The notes: generated by a model from the sequence alone, not told the origin. Counted from the first letter of the stretch, positions 1 to 11,573 are shown. The stretch: 64,000 nucleotides of DNA from Setomelanomma holmii (GCA_010015745.1 ML978245.1:80816-144815); one strand, 5' to 3'. A program made the numbers and translations.

Positions 1-323
1 CCACGCGCTGAGCTTAGCACTTGTCATAGCCAGATCAGGACTGAATATTTGCGCCGCGGTGCTCAGAACGGCGAGGCTGCAAGCCACATGGGCACAGTAC
101 CGTACGGAACAGACGATTTCGATGGGATTTTTGGGCTGGATTTGGCTAGAGAGTTGTGGGGCCGGGACGACGAAGCATAGCGTGTCATGGGTCAAGATGG
201 ACGTATATGTTGCTGAGGCTGCTTCTGCAAAACTGGTGTTGTAGCTCTTTCGCTCCTTGGCATATTCTTTTCTTGGACGAAGGCTTCATCGACTCGATTG
301 CATTCGCTCTCTCACATCTCATC
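1..323. other. Left-edge intergenic sequence, no gene seen
   Basis: No convincing reading frame or RNA gene lies between the window edge and the start of the chitin-binding protein gene. The 3' part presumably holds that gene's promoter and 5' UTR. Confidence 0.5.
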
Positions 324-1732
324 ATGTTACTACCCAGGATCCTAGCCGTCCTCAGCGTCGCAAGTGTCGCATCGACGCAGAAAGTTTCGAGCGATGGAAG
401 TTGTGGAATTGTGAAAGGCAAGACAGTCACTTGTCTGAACTCTCAGTTCGGCTCGTGCTGCTCGCAATACGGTACGCTCAATCACCAGAACTAATGTACG
501 AGAGATACAGGCTGACTAAATGGTCTGTAGGTTGGTGCGGATCAACATCTGCATACTGCAACACTGGTTGCCAGTCGGCCTTTGGCACCTGCAAAGGCCA
601 ATCTTCGTCTAGCAGACGCCAGAGCACGTTTTCAACCTCTACACGTGTGTCAACATCAGCTCGATCATTATCTGTCCAAGGAAGCAGCACCCCGTCTTCG
701 TCCGCTGGCGCCTCGAGCTCGCCATCTGCACAGCCTGTATCCACGAATGCGCGTTGCGGTGTAGACTTTGGAGGCCGAACGTGCTTGGAAAGCAAGTACG
801 GAGACTGCTGCAGCCAGTACTCCTACTGTGGAAGCACGTCCGATTACTGCGCTCCAGCGAAGTGTCAAGCCGGATACGGGAAGTGCTATGTTGCATCTTC
901 GTCTTCGTTTTCGGCATTGAAGACATCGACAAAGACGGCTACGCAGAGCTCGTCTTCGCAAATTAGCTCTTCTTCTACGACCAAGTCCTCCACTGCCGCG
1001 AGCACCGCGTCCTCGTCGAAGATTCCATCGTCCAGCTCAAGCCTTGCAAGTTCCACCTCGACAAAACCCGCTTCTTCATCAACACCAATTTCAAGCACAA
1101 AATCCTTGTCCTCCACACCATCAGCTACAATCAATAGCACCCCCACCTCCTCAAGCGCCTCGTCTTCAGCCATCCTCTCCAGCCCATCCTCATCTTCTGC
1201 GACGCCATCTCCATCAGCCGTCGCACCCGTTTGCATCAGCCAACTTCTCACCAACGGCGACTTCGAGACCGGGTCCCTATCCTCCTGGTCCACGGCCGTC
1301 GTGTCCATGGGCACCAACGCAAACCAATTCGTCACCACCGAGCCCGACACCACCAACCATGTCTACGCATGGACCGCAAGCTCTGGTGGCGCGGGACACA
1401 TTCGACAAGACGTCAACCTTCCTAGTGGCGATCTCACATTCTCATGTTCCTTTCGATACAAGATTGTCAGTGCCACTTTCTACAGCACGACACCATCGTT
1501 CCATGTTTACGCACAAGTCGCGGATCAAACGTGCGCAAGCAGTACTGATTCTACGGCGACGGCTTGGACACCTGTGAGTGGGACGGCCGGACCCATTTCT
1601 GGGGCTGGGGATAGCACGACGGCGTATTTGTGGTTGGATTACGGCGCGACGGGGGTGCAGTTTTATGTGGATGATTTCGTGATAAGTGTTTGTTCGACAC
1701 CGTCGACGAGTGTGGTCACGCCTGCTCGGTAG
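324..1732 (+). CDS. Secreted chitin-binding protein with two CBM18 domains
   Basis: Two exons, 324-471 and 531-1732, joined across a 59-nt GT-AG intron, give 449 residues. A signal peptide (MLLPRILAVLSVASVAST) is followed by a first Cys-rich hevein/CBM18 module at about residues 26-70. Its core, CCSQYGWCGSTSAYC, is created by the splice. A Ser/Thr linker leads to a second CBM18 with the same CCSQYSYCGSTSDYC pattern. A long Ser/Thr/Pro-rich, probably O-glycosylated region follows, then a C-terminal beta-sandwich-like region (LTNGDFETGSLSSW..YVDDF) resembling carbohydrate-binding modules of the CBM4/9 or CenC type. There is no catalytic domain and no clear GPI signal. Known CBM18 proteins bind chitin in the fungal wall or protect it from host chitinases; which role applies here is inference. 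The ATG was chosen because it starts the signal peptide and fits the phase-1 intron. Confidence 0.88.
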
Positions 1733-2247
1733 TATGTCTACTCAATTGCATGATGTTTGTGATTTCTCAGACAGACTCAAACGTTGAAGTTGAAAATTGC
1801 TGCGTCTCCCTGTTGTAGTCACATTTTCCTGTCCGACGTGCATGATGTACTGTTGGGCCCCTCGCGCAGACATACGCTGAATGTTGAAGAGCTGACGGCC
1901 GCTAGAATAGAAGTGCTTCTAGACCTTAGCTACCTGAGTACCCTCCTAAGTGTCTCTGTAACGCGACTTGAGAGCTCAGCAGTGTCCTTGGAAGATCAAC
2001 AGATGCGATCTGCGGATCATAAACATATTCCAGAGAAGCTGATGATAGAAAATGTGAACTTCTCGCAAATCAACAACATCAGGTGAGTCAGTGGCCTTCG
2101 CTCGACACGACACCCAACGGTAAGCTCCTGGCTTCTCTCTCACGCCACGGGTCTTCAATGTTATGTCAGCATGGATTTAAGTAGATACAGCCTTGCGATA
2201 TTTGATGTGCGCTTTTGCGAAAAGTAGCGCACGAATGATCCATCGCT
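1733..2247. other. Intergenic region between convergent genes
   Basis: This is the 3' flank of the chitin-binding gene (+) and of the oxygenase gene (-). It holds only short unsupported frames; no repeat or RNA gene is evident. Confidence 0.5.
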
Positions 2248-3471
2248 CTACGGAGCCTCATCCTCAATCTCCAAATTCCCCACTTGAAACTTCTTCCCCT
2301 TCATATCCGCATAATCATTATGGTTGTGATAATTCTTCACTCGCTCTCTCACATACTCCAGTCCACGCACCGGCTTAGCATTCTCCGCTTCATCTCGCAC
2401 CAGACCTAACCTTTTCAGCAGCGGTGATGGCGCAGGCTTAATGTCGACATCATTGCCCGGTCTCACGAAGTAGAACAGACCCAGTCGGTGGATAAGCGCC
2501 TGGTCCTCTGCAGGTCTTTGGACCCTGTGAATCGTGGACTTGAGGTATCCCGCGGACCAGAATTCCAGGGTATCGCCGACGTTGCAAATGATGCCATTGT
2601 CGACGGGCGGGACGTACTTCCATTTCCCAGCTGGGGTCTTGAGCTGCAGTCCTGCGACATTCTGGCTCCAAAGTAAAGTCAAGCTACCAAAGTCCGTATG
2701 CGCTCGTGACCAAGTATTTTGCACTTTCGCATCTTCTTCGGCTGATCGGGGGCGGTAAATCATGTACCGAAGATGGTCTTCTGACTGGTCTTCGTACAAA
2801 TGCTGCTTGGAGAAGTAGTCTTCTGGTAGTTCGAGGATGATGGAGAAGAGCGTGAAGATCTTTGACGCAAGTTCCAATGATCGTCGAGAGAAGTCCTCGA
2901 TTTCTAGCTGGAATTGGCGGAGGTAAAGATGGAATGGTTCGTCCTTGTTGGCTGGGATGAATTTGGGGATGTTCACTGATTCGACGTTGTCCAGTACGTC
3001 GGTACTCATGATTTTCTTCTCGTGTGCCTGAATATCTTTCATGAGCATCTACATCACATTACATGTGACGAGTGAATCAACTTACCGCTCGGTACCCAAA
3101 GTAGTTTCCAGCTGCGAAATCACATCGATACTTTGGGTCGCCCTTCTCTTCAAGCGGGAGGTTGAGGTAAGACTGTCCAATATCATATTGACGGTCTACT
3201 TCTTCCTGACTGAAGCCCGTGCCGATGACGCTGAAGAAACCAGTGGTGTGTACCTGATCTGAGTTAGGCATTGATCCTAGCGAAGATAAAGATAAACGCC
3301 TACAGCATCTCGCAGGTCTTCCGCAAGCTTCTCCTTGCCTCCTGGTTCGTCGAACGTGGAAAGGTCAATGATCTTGATATCCGCCCAATCAAGGTCCTCC
3401 GACGTCTTCGAGGGTCTCTTCCATTGCGGGATAGCCGGTGGCTCTAGATATGTTGCTAAGAGCATGGTCAC
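2248..3471 (-). CDS. 2-oxoglutarate/Fe(II)-dependent oxygenase (isopenicillin N synthase-like)
   Basis: Three exons (3471-3304, 3253-3086, 3048-2248) with 50- and 37-nt introns, both phase 0, give 378 residues. The fold is the DIOX_N plus 2OG-FeII_Oxy type. The N-terminal part contains TTGFFSVIGTG. The Fe ligands are visible as AHTDFGSLTLL (H229, D231) and STIHRVQRP (H286). The usual R-x-S 2OG contact is replaced by HRLGLFYFVRP (R-L-G), seen in some fungal members. Substrate is unknown; relatives act on secondary metabolites, gibberellins, flavonoids or nucleobases. It is divergent from the MFS carrier at 4041, and the 569-bp gap suggests shared control and a shared substrate (inference). Length and motifs look intact. 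Confidence 0.88.
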
Positions 3472-4040
3472 AATGAATGAGGACTATCATCAACGTCCGA
3501 GACGCGCGGTGGTATTGCGCCATGCGCATATATATCATTGTTCTTTATTTCCGCTCTCGGTAACACCGGTGACGCACGTTGTGCTCACGGCTCAGAAGTG
3601 GAGGTGTTGGTCGAGCACGCAATTCCTCGCTAAGCTTCGTGCACGTGTTGCTGAGCGCTCAACACCTTCCATTTTAACTGTCTTGCATAGGCGGCAGACC
3701 ACAGCCGACAACGGTTTCCCTACTTTGGTCGGGGAATGGTTGCCCAAGGATTTGAGCGACACTGGAGCGAATGGGGTCCCTGTAGCTCGACCTACCATTC
3801 GACCGTATAGTGGAACCTGCGGAGATGGGCACCATGACGTGCCCGCAAAGCCGTTAGGAGAATGTAGCGAGCTCGCAAAGAATATGCAAGAAGATAGTGA
3901 TGAGCATGGTCTGCTGGGTAGACATGCCGATCTTCCAGCCCACGTGGGTTCTGATGAAAAAGAGCCATGCCCCTGGTACTTCCACTTCACGATTGACCAG
4001 CCCGTCGGAAACTACTCGAGACGACACTACAGACTCGAAA
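3472..4040. promoter_or_regulatory. Bidirectional promoter region (oxygenase / MFS carrier)
   Basis: This 569-bp gap lies between the divergent ATGs. It carries GATA cores (for example near 3892), the type of site used by nitrogen-control GATA factors. Long frames on both strands here show no family resemblance and were not called. Confidence 0.4.
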
Positions 4041-5630
4041 ATGGCCGTCGAAAAGCAGCACGAAGCCTTTCCGGCCAAGGAAGTCAAAGATGTGCCGGCC
4101 TCCGATGTCAGCTCAGACACACCCTCAGTTGCAACCTTGAAGGCCGCTCACCGCAAGGTCGACAAACGTCTCCTATGTTGGTATGCCTTCGTATACTTGA
4201 TCATGCGAATTCATGTAAGCAACATCTCAAACACTGCTATCATGAACCTCGAGCACGGCACGGGTATCAAGAAGCAGCTTGGAAACCTCTCATCCTCGCA
4301 ATGGGCGTGGGCATTGAGCATCTTCTACTACCCGTACATGTTCTTCGAGCCGCTTGCCACGCTCATGTTGAAGCATTTCTCGCCGAACGTGTGGATGAGC
4401 CGAATCATGATCACTTGGGGCATCATCTCGATGTGCCAGGGCGCGACGCAGAACTACTCCGGCATTCTGGCTTGTCGTTTCTTCCTTGGAGCTGCTGAAG
4501 CAGGATTCTGTAAGTGGATGGATGAAAGCTTATTGAAGACATCCCGCTTACATTGGAATTTGAAAGACCCGGGCGTACTGTACCACTTCTCATTCTGGTA
4601 CCCAACCGACCGACTGCCGCTGCGCATTGCGTTCTTCTATGCCTGTGGAATGTTCTCCGGGACGATTAGTGGATTACTCGCCTACGCTATCAGCTTTATG
4701 AACGGCGTTGCAGGCCTTGCGGGTTGGCGATGGGTACGTTGACCGTGGAGGCTGCGAACGACTTGTTAACGGTGCATAGCTGTTCATCCTTGAAGGTTTA
4801 CCCGCAATTCTATGCGCGATTAACACCTTCTTCTACCTGCCCAATTACCCACAGACAGTGAAGTTCCTGTCCGACGATGAGCGGGAGGCTATCATTGCCG
4901 AACTGCCCAAACAGGCGCCCACGATGCAGGCGAAGACATTCGATCTTGATCAGATCAAGAGCCTGTTCAGGAGCTCTACATTTGTTCCATTCCTCATGAT
5001 TTGGATAACGCATGGAATTGGCGGATGGGGAATCTCGTTTGTATTGCCCACAGTCATTTATGATCTGGGCATATCGAACACTGCAATCTCGCAGGTTATG
5101 ACCATGGTGGGTTCCGTGTACGACAACAGATGTCATTTGATACTGATCAGCGTTAGCCACCTTTCACCCTCGTCTTCGTCATATTGTGCGGACTAGCATT
5201 TTTCATCCACACGCGACGCCTGTCGCCTTGGGTCGCAGGCCTCGGCGTCGAGATCGTCCAGATCATATGCTACATTCTGCTAATCACCATCAAGCACCCT
5301 GTGGCAAAATACATCTTCGTTATGATCGCGACAGCTGCGTCCCAGTCATTCTTCGCAATCATCTGGCCCGAGCGCATTCGAGCAGCAAGAGGCACAACAA
5401 CCGCCGGATTGGCCATTGGCTTGACAAACGCCAGCTGTTAGTTGATGGGAATCGTTGGCCCACAGATTTACCAGTCCAAGTTTGGACCAACTTACCGCGT
5501 GAGCTACATCTGCTCCATTGCGCTTCTCTCGACTTGCTTGGGAGCAGTATCGACTAGTTGGTTCTTCGTAGCGAAGGACGACAAGCGCAGGGCTAAGGAA
5601 GGGTCGGATGTTCAGGGACCAGAAGCTTGA
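4041..5630 (+). pseudogene. Dal5-type MFS anion:cation symporter with an in-frame TAG
   Basis: Four exons (4041-4509, 4567-4733, 4780-5106, 5157-5630) with introns of 57, 46 and 50 nt encode a 478-codon allantoate permease-family carrier, a normal length. Family motifs are strong: FLGAAEAGFYPGVLYHFSFWYP across intron 1, GWRWLFILEGLPA across intron 2, and FFAIIWPERIRAARGTTTAG. Codon 416 (5439-5441) is TAG, and the frame continues directly with LMGIVGPQIYQSKFGPTYR, the conserved end of the family. CAG (Gln) at this place would be a one-base C-to-T change. No intron can remove the stop without deleting conserved residues. Truncation would lose the last membrane helices. Dal5 relatives import allantoate, ureidosuccinate, vitamins or small organic acids at the plasma membrane. 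It is either a recent pseudogene, a readthrough product or an assembly error. Confidence 0.82.
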
Positions 5631-6166
5631 GAAGACTGGCACGGGCGGCGAGATCACGCGATGCCGTGACCAGGTAAAGTGCTCCCTTGGGTCCTTCGGG
5701 GCGATGATCGCCGCATGCCTAGACGCGGTATGAGCATGAAGACAAACAGGGGTGTATATCCTTCTTATGTGACCTCGTTCGCAGCTTGAAGGAAATCGAG
5801 CTTCCTGAAGGCCTCGCATACACAAGCAGAGTATTATACCATTTCGGCCTTTTTGATTTTGCTGGAGACTGATTTGACGTGCAGCATGATGTGAAGTATT
5901 GGCAGACTCGACGCGACTTGGAGGACGTGACACACTAGAGATAATTAGTCAGCACCGCTACTCGTTCATCCCATTGAACGCTATCACCCCATCTCTAAAC
6001 CTCCATTTCGCCTCTTCATCACAACCTCCGTGTACTGAGCACCTTGATCTCCATGATTCATTGCGATCAGCTAATTTCATCTGTCGTCCTCACAGGCACT
6101 AACAAATCGATGTTGAAAAGGGCTTGAAGGCATTACATTAAACTAATGCTATCTAGATCATCATCC
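5631..6166. other. Intergenic region between convergent genes
   Basis: 3' flanks of the MFS gene (+) and the secreted-protein gene (-). No supported gene, repeat or RNA. Confidence 0.5.
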
Positions 6167-7134
6167 CTATGCTGAGCTTACAGGTGTAGAAGAGCTGACG
6201 GGTAATGTGACTGGCATTGGAGTCGCTGATGCCGAACTGGATGAACCGCCGCTTGAGGTGGGCTTCTGGACCACAGCTTGGACGACTTGGCCTGCGGTAT
6301 TGAAGACGATGTCTATGAGCGAACCGAGAGCATCGTACTTGAACGTCTTCTGGGTGAGTCCTTGGCCAACCTGCTTTACGCTTCCTGCCACTTCGGTCAT
6401 GTTCAACTACGAGTGAGTTAGTATACGACATCGGCCTTGGGGTCAGGTGTGAAAAGCTTACCTTGTAGTTACCGACGATCTGCTGAAGAGCATCGCCACC
6501 AGCTCCGACAACTTCCTGGACAATGTTGCCCAGGTTGTCGACCAAGAAGTTTAGGGTCTTTCCGTTCTGAGTGATCGATCCAAGCTGTTCATCGTCAATA
6601 AAAGCTTCTTGAGAAATGTTGGTTGTGTTCGCTTACAAGTCCGTCTACGGCGCCAATAACCTCGCCAACGAGGTTGGTCACATTGCCGATCAGGCTGATG
6701 AGGAGAGGGTTCAAGTCCAGCGAATTGAAGACACGTTCCACGATTTGGACGAGGTTGCCCAATCGGACAATCAACTCGAGGTTTACATCAACGTCGGCAA
6801 TCGTGATGTTGACCTTCTCGACCGAAACTTGAACACCAGCGTTGATCTGCACAAGCCCTGCAACCTTTGCATTAAGATTCAGATCTGCTTGCAGCTTTTC
6901 AACCACGAGTTCGATTCTGCCAACGTGCAATTCAGGAACCTGGAGCAGGACATCCGGTGGTGATGAAGTGGTAACAGATGGAGGTCTGGTGGTCGTAGTA
7001 CCATTCCCTCGCGACGGTCGGCTACTAGTCGTTGGCGGCGTTGATGGGCCTGTCGCTGATTGTGCGATAACTTGAGAAGTGAAAGTGAAGAAAATGCTGA
7101 AGAGCAGAACGAGCGAACGAATAGAGAGCGACAT
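6167..7134 (-). CDS. Secreted protein of unknown function, paralogue of the gene at 7688
   Basis: Three exons (7134-6637, 6584-6462, 6406-6167) with 52- and 55-nt introns, both phase 0, give 286 residues. The chosen ATG starts a signal peptide ending near VIAQSA; an in-frame ATG at 7188 would add 18 hydrophobic residues in front. After a Thr/Ser/Pro-rich spacer comes a repetitive amphipathic region rich in Val, Leu and Asn (HVGRIELVVEKLQADLNLNAKV, NAGVQVSVEKVNITIADVDV, RLGNLVQIVERVFNSLDLNP). The same order of motifs is present in the divergent neighbour. The C-terminus (QNGKTLNFLVDNLG, IVGNYKLNMTEV) also matches it, then ends in a Ser/Ala-rich tail. No enzyme motif was recognised. Likely extracellular or wall-located (inference from signal peptide). 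Confidence 0.85.
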
Positions 7135-7687
7135 GTTGGCGACAGCCACTACGACAATGGCAACGAGCGAAGTGCAAAACAGCGGCAAACCCTCAATACA
7201 AGTAACGGCCCACCAAGGTTCTAGACGAACCGGCGCCGTTGCAAATCAGCATGGCGATCCCCATGCAGGAACCGCGTTTTCCTATCGATAATCTCGGATA
7301 AATGCCCCTATGCAGCCGTTGACATGGATCAGACAGGGCTGCGACGCGCTATTTCTAATATTCCTGGGGTTCAAACGTCGACAAACTTGATTCGCATACA
7401 GAATCCTGACCTTTTCAGCGACTCCACCGAATGGCAATTGAGCGTTTCGACTCCTTAATTTGCTTTTCGTCGCCTCGTGGCTGCCTGTTGATCATGCATC
7501 GTCGCGATCATGGCGCGATTCTGGTAAGGAACGCCAACACCTCTTGGTCGTATTGTTAACGTCGCTTGCCCTCCGTTTTGGCGAACGACTTTCGTCAAGT
7601 TCACGCTTCCCGTTCCCTTCGTCAAGCAGCTTTCGAGTTGCGTCCATTCTCTTGCTTCACACTCACATAACGTGGTTCACCGCCAAC
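7135..7687. promoter_or_regulatory. Shared promoter region of the paralogous secreted-protein pair
   Basis: This 553-bp gap lies between the ATGs of two divergent paralogues, so both probably use control elements here. The stretch before 7688 is pyrimidine-rich. No specific operator was recognised. Confidence 0.45.
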
Positions 7688-8635
7688 ATGCCGTCCATTC
7701 TTTCAACAATCGCGCTCCTTTCGCTCCCACTTCTCTCTTTGGCTCAATCGGCGAACGATGGCTACTCAGGCTACAGGCTCGATGTAAGGCAAGATGGCGA
7801 CCCAAGTGCCGTCCTCTACGAGACCGAAAACACAAAGACCTCGAATATTTCGGCCTTGGACCCCGTACCAGATGTTCTACTCAATGCTTCCGTACATGTT
7901 GGCGAGATCTTCATCGGTGTCGACAACCTCACCGCAAAAATAAACCTCGATGCCCAGGTCCTCCAGTTGCTGCAGTTCAACGCCGGAGTCGACCTCAGCA
8001 TCGACAAAGTCGCACTCACGATCCAAAACGTCACCGCACGAGTCTACCTCGAAGCACGCCTCGGCAACCTCGTCACCATGATTAGCGACGTCCTGGACTC
8101 GATCGATTTGAACCCAGTCATCGCCGAACTCGGCAACGGTCTTGGGAGCATCATCAACGACACCGCCGGTCTGATCGGCGACGTAGGCGGCGGTCTCACC
8201 GGCAACGGCTCAACATCAACTGGTAGCCAAGCCGCCGCAAAGCGCGACATTGACTTCCACCAATTCGACCTGCTCAACAACATCCTCTACTCGGTCAACA
8301 ACTTTGAAGGCAACACGCACAAGCGGCGCGTGCTCGCTCAAAATGGCGACATTGTAGAGCAAACACTCAACAACTACGGCACTATTTCCGGCTCTACGGT
8401 CGTTGGGAACTATCTGACCAACATGCGCTTCAATGGGTTTAATGAGAGCGTGCATTACAAGGGCCAGGAGGTATGGGAAGAGGAGTATGTGTACGAGCCT
8501 TTTGCGGGCTTGTATAGCATAAGTGGCGTGTTTAAGAGTAAGAGTACGGGTGCGGTGGTGGGGACGCAGTTACTTGCTGAGGCGAGGGGGGGAGGGAATG
8601 CGAATATTGGGAATGTGGATGAGCTCAAGGCTTGA
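7688..8635 (+). CDS. Secreted protein of unknown function, paralogue of the gene at 6167-7134
   Basis: A single exon encodes 315 residues. The ATG starts a clear signal peptide (MPSILSTIALLSLPLLSLAQS). The body mirrors the divergent neighbour: PDVLLNASVHVGEIFIGVDN, KINLDAQVLQLLQFNAGVDL, ARLGNLVTMISDVLDSIDLN, then a Gly/Ser spacer with a KR dibasic site. A C-terminal domain reads LAQNGDIVEQTLNNYG, STVVGNYLTNMRFNGF, GQEVWEEEYVYEPFAGLYSI. It has several N-x-S/T sites. The paralogue has two introns and this gene none, so the duplication is not very recent or introns were lost or gained. Function unknown; no enzyme signature. Confidence 0.87.
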   Translation: MPSILSTIALLSLPLLSLAQSANDGYSGYRLDVRQDGDPSAVLYETENTKTSNISALDPVPDVLLNASVHVGEIFIGVDNLTAKINLDAQVLQLLQFNAGVDLSIDKVALTIQNVTARVYLEARLGNLVTMISDVLDSIDLNPVIAELGNGLGSIINDTAGLIGDVGGGLTGNGSTSTGSQAAAKRDIDFHQFDLLNNILYSVNNFEGNTHKRRVLAQNGDIVEQTLNNYGTISGSTVVGNYLTNMRFNGFNESVHYKGQEVWEEEYVYEPFAGLYSISGVFKSKSTGAVVGTQLLAEARGGGNANIGNVDELKA

Positions 8636-9260
8636 TTTTGATATTGGTCGTCGTAGTCATTGTACTTGATGATGAATTCGAGTAATGTCTGTTCAAACCC
8701 CGTGAGCAAATGCTCGTGCATCGTGCCTACAACATCTCGAAAGCGATAATCCAGAACACACAACTGCTGATGGACTTCAAGCCCACACTCCGAAACGAGC
8801 ATTAAGCGATCGCCGTTATACCGCACGGCCCATCGTCTAATGCCCGTTGTGGAGCCTGGCTTGCGGCTTGTTTCACCTAGACGCCCGTGCATCCAGGCGA
8901 GATGAGAGAACCAGGCAAGTCAGGAGGTCGAGAACAATGACGACATTGGATTTATTCTTAGCTGATGCTCATGTTCTACATGATGCTGGACTGGATGAAC
9001 TGCGGCAATCTTTCGGTTGGATCACACTGGGGCTGGATTAGAGTAAGTGAATGACTGCAACGATCAAGCCCATGAGAATAGGTGAAGAGCGACCGCTTTA
9101 TTGAGGTAAACGTAACACGAATCAACCACATTTAGTGCAACGCAAAAAGGCTAAAACGTTAGAAAACGATCAAGTACACAAGAAGAACCTCTCTCCGCGT
9201 CTTCCACCATCCCCTCCTCTCCTTCCACAACCATCAACCTCCCTCACTTTCAACATCTCC
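8636..9260. other. Intergenic region between convergent genes
   Basis: 3' flanks of the secreted-protein gene (+) and the transketolase gene (-). No supported gene. Confidence 0.5.
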
Positions 9261-11573
9261 TCATAAATCTACAAAGTCGCCCCTCTCAATCTTGCCATTC
9301 TTAAAGTCTCCGACGAACTTTTTAATGCCCTTGCCCATCTTTTCCACGTTGAACCCAAAGTAGTCGTAAATATACTTGCCCGGCAAACTATGTCCATAAC
9401 TCTTCATATTCACACCCGCATCCGCATATCTCTCCCATCCCAGACTAACATACGGCTCGATAACCACCGCCGGAATGCCTTCGTTGCGCCGGAGCACCGA
9501 GCGCTGGTAGGAGAGCGATTGTTGCTTGAAAAGGGCGTGTGACGGGAAAGATACTAGTCGTGCTTTGACCGGCGGATCTGCTGCAGCAAGTTGTCCAGCA
9601 ACCTTTACACCGAAACTCAACTCGGCACCGACGGTGATCAACGTAACATCCGCATCCTTTTCTTCCTTCAAAACGTACGCCCCCTTCTCGACTTCGCTGC
9701 GTTTTGTCAAGCCAGAAAGTTGCGGCAGCACATGCCGACTTACACTAATCATACTCGGTCCGCTCGTATACTCAATCGCCGTTTTCCATGCACCAGCAAC
9801 TTCCTCGCTATCGCCGGGCCGGATGTACTGCATGTTCGGCATCGCGCGGTACAGCGCCGCGAGCTCGACGGGTTGATGTGTCGGTCCGTCTTCACCTGCA
9901 CCGATACTGTCATGCGTCGCCACATGAATGACTTTGAGTTTCTGCAACGCGCCCATGCGCACTGCCGGCGCAGCGTATAGGTAGAACATAAAGAAAGAAG
10001 ATGTAATGGGGATGATGGTGCCTGGGTTGAAAGCAGCGAGGCCGTTGGCGATGGCGGCCATGACGTGTTCGCGGATGCCGAAGTGGATGTAGCGACCTGC
10101 GTAGCTGCCCTTCTTACCGGAGATGGGTTGTAAGTCGGGCGGGTTGAAAATCTCGTAGTTGGGCCATGTGAGGTTCACGCTGGGCGTTAGGTCGGCGGTG
10201 CCAATCATGAAGGTGGGACATTCGGCTAGGATCTTGGAAATTGCGAGGTTGTTTGATTTGCGGGATGGGGTTGGGTCCGAAGGGAATGTTGAGGGAATCA
10301 TTGAGGACCAGTTGAAGGGGAGTTTGCCGGCTATGCGGTCTTTGAAGGTGGATGCGAGGTCGGGGTGAGCTTTGGTGTAGGAGGCGAGGAGGTCATTCCA
10401 TTTTTCAACGTGCTGGTCGCCACGGGATGGGAGGTCGCCGTAGAATTCCTTGACTTTTTCGGGGATGTGGAATGTCTTGCTCGTGTCCCACCCATATGCC
10501 TTCTTCATCTCGGCCACGTTGTCCTTACCCAGAGGCACTCCGTGAGCCACTGCCTGACCTGCGACTGCACTTCCAACGCCAATGATGGTTCGGATGTTGA
10601 TGAACAAAGGCTTCTCGCGTTTTGGATCTCGACCTTTCTCCAGGGCATTGACAATAGCTGCAACGTCGTTGACTCCATCTTCGACATCGACAACTTCCCA
10701 GCCACATGCTTCCATCTTCTTGTTGACGTCTTCGGTATTGGTAAGATCAACTGAACCATCACAGCTGATTTGGTTGTTGTCGTATATTACGGTCAAGTTG
10801 TTGAGCTTGAGATGACCGGCATAGCTGAATGCCTCGCAGCCAACACCTTCTTGCAGACAAGCATCGCCAACCATACACCAGGTTTGATTGTTCACGACTT
10901 CATACCCTGGTCGATTGAACGTCGCAGCCAAATGCTTAGTCGCCATCGCTAGGCCTGAGCAGAGGCCTCGTTAGCACATTTTCTCATACAAATGCTTGTC
11001 GTCTCCTCCATATTGAACCCCATTTACCTTAGGAGCATATTCTCCGAGTGATCCAGCGATTTCTCGTTAACCAGAAGTAGAAGAGAACCCCGACTTACCA
11101 ACAGCATTAGCAATTCCCTGCCCTAACGGCCCCGTCGTCAACTCAATCCCCTCATGTTCAATCTCCGGGTGCCCAGGACACAAACTATCGGGCCTCTCAG
11201 AATGATAACTAAGCAACTGCTCCCACGTCATCTGCTTATACCCGCTCAAATACAAATTCGCATATTGGAACAGACACGCGTGTCCATTGCTCAGCAAAAA
11301 CCGATCGCGGTTGAACCAGTCCGGCTGATGTGGAGCGTAGCGCATGCTGTATTTCCAGAGCGCGACGCCAATGGCGGCCATCCCAATGGCGGAGCCGGGG
11401 TGGCCCATGCCAAATTGTTGGCATAGGTCGGCGATGAGCAGGCGGAAGGATTGGAGGACGAGGGACACGTCTTCTTTGCTTGTTGATGAGGGGGCGGAGG
11501 GCTTGTGTGAGGCTTTGATGACTCCATTGGCGGTGGCCTCACCATAGGCCGTACTTCCATTCGTGTCTGGCAT
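9261..11573 (-). CDS. Transketolase family enzyme, dihydroxyacetone synthase-like
   Basis: Two exons (11573-11099, 10954-9261) around a 144-nt phase-1 intron give 722 residues. Thiamine diphosphate enzyme features are plain: GHPGSAIGMAAIGVALW, FLLSNGHACLFQY, the cofactor/Mg motif GDACLQEG..YDNNQISCDGSVDL, and in the pyrimidine-binding part YIHFGIREHVMAAIANGLAA and THDSIGAGEDGPTHQPVE. By recall, wording such as GDACLQEG and the FFMFYLYAAPAVRMG segment is closer to methylotroph dihydroxyacetone synthase than to the pentose-phosphate transketolase, but this was not aligned. The C-terminus ends GDFVDL, which is not a canonical peroxisomal PTS1, so the protein is probably cytosolic. It would move a two-carbon ketol unit between sugar phosphates or to an aldehyde. 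The intron is longer than its neighbours and could hide a small exon, but the direct join (NAVGLAMATKHLAATF) matches the family. Confidence 0.9.

Noticed and set aside
886..1356. Acidic minus-strand frame opposite the chitin-binding protein
   Set aside because: Low-complexity Glu/Val/Asp shadow of the Ser/Thr-rich linker on the other strand.
3335..4498. 387-residue plus frame overlapping the oxygenase end and the MFS start
   Set aside because: No ATG at its start, runs through promoter and exon in the wrong frame; the MFS frame has clear family motifs.
5411..5469. A small intron that would remove the TAG at 5439
   Set aside because: The only GT-AG pair around the stop spans 29 nt and shifts the frame; larger ones delete conserved carrier residues.
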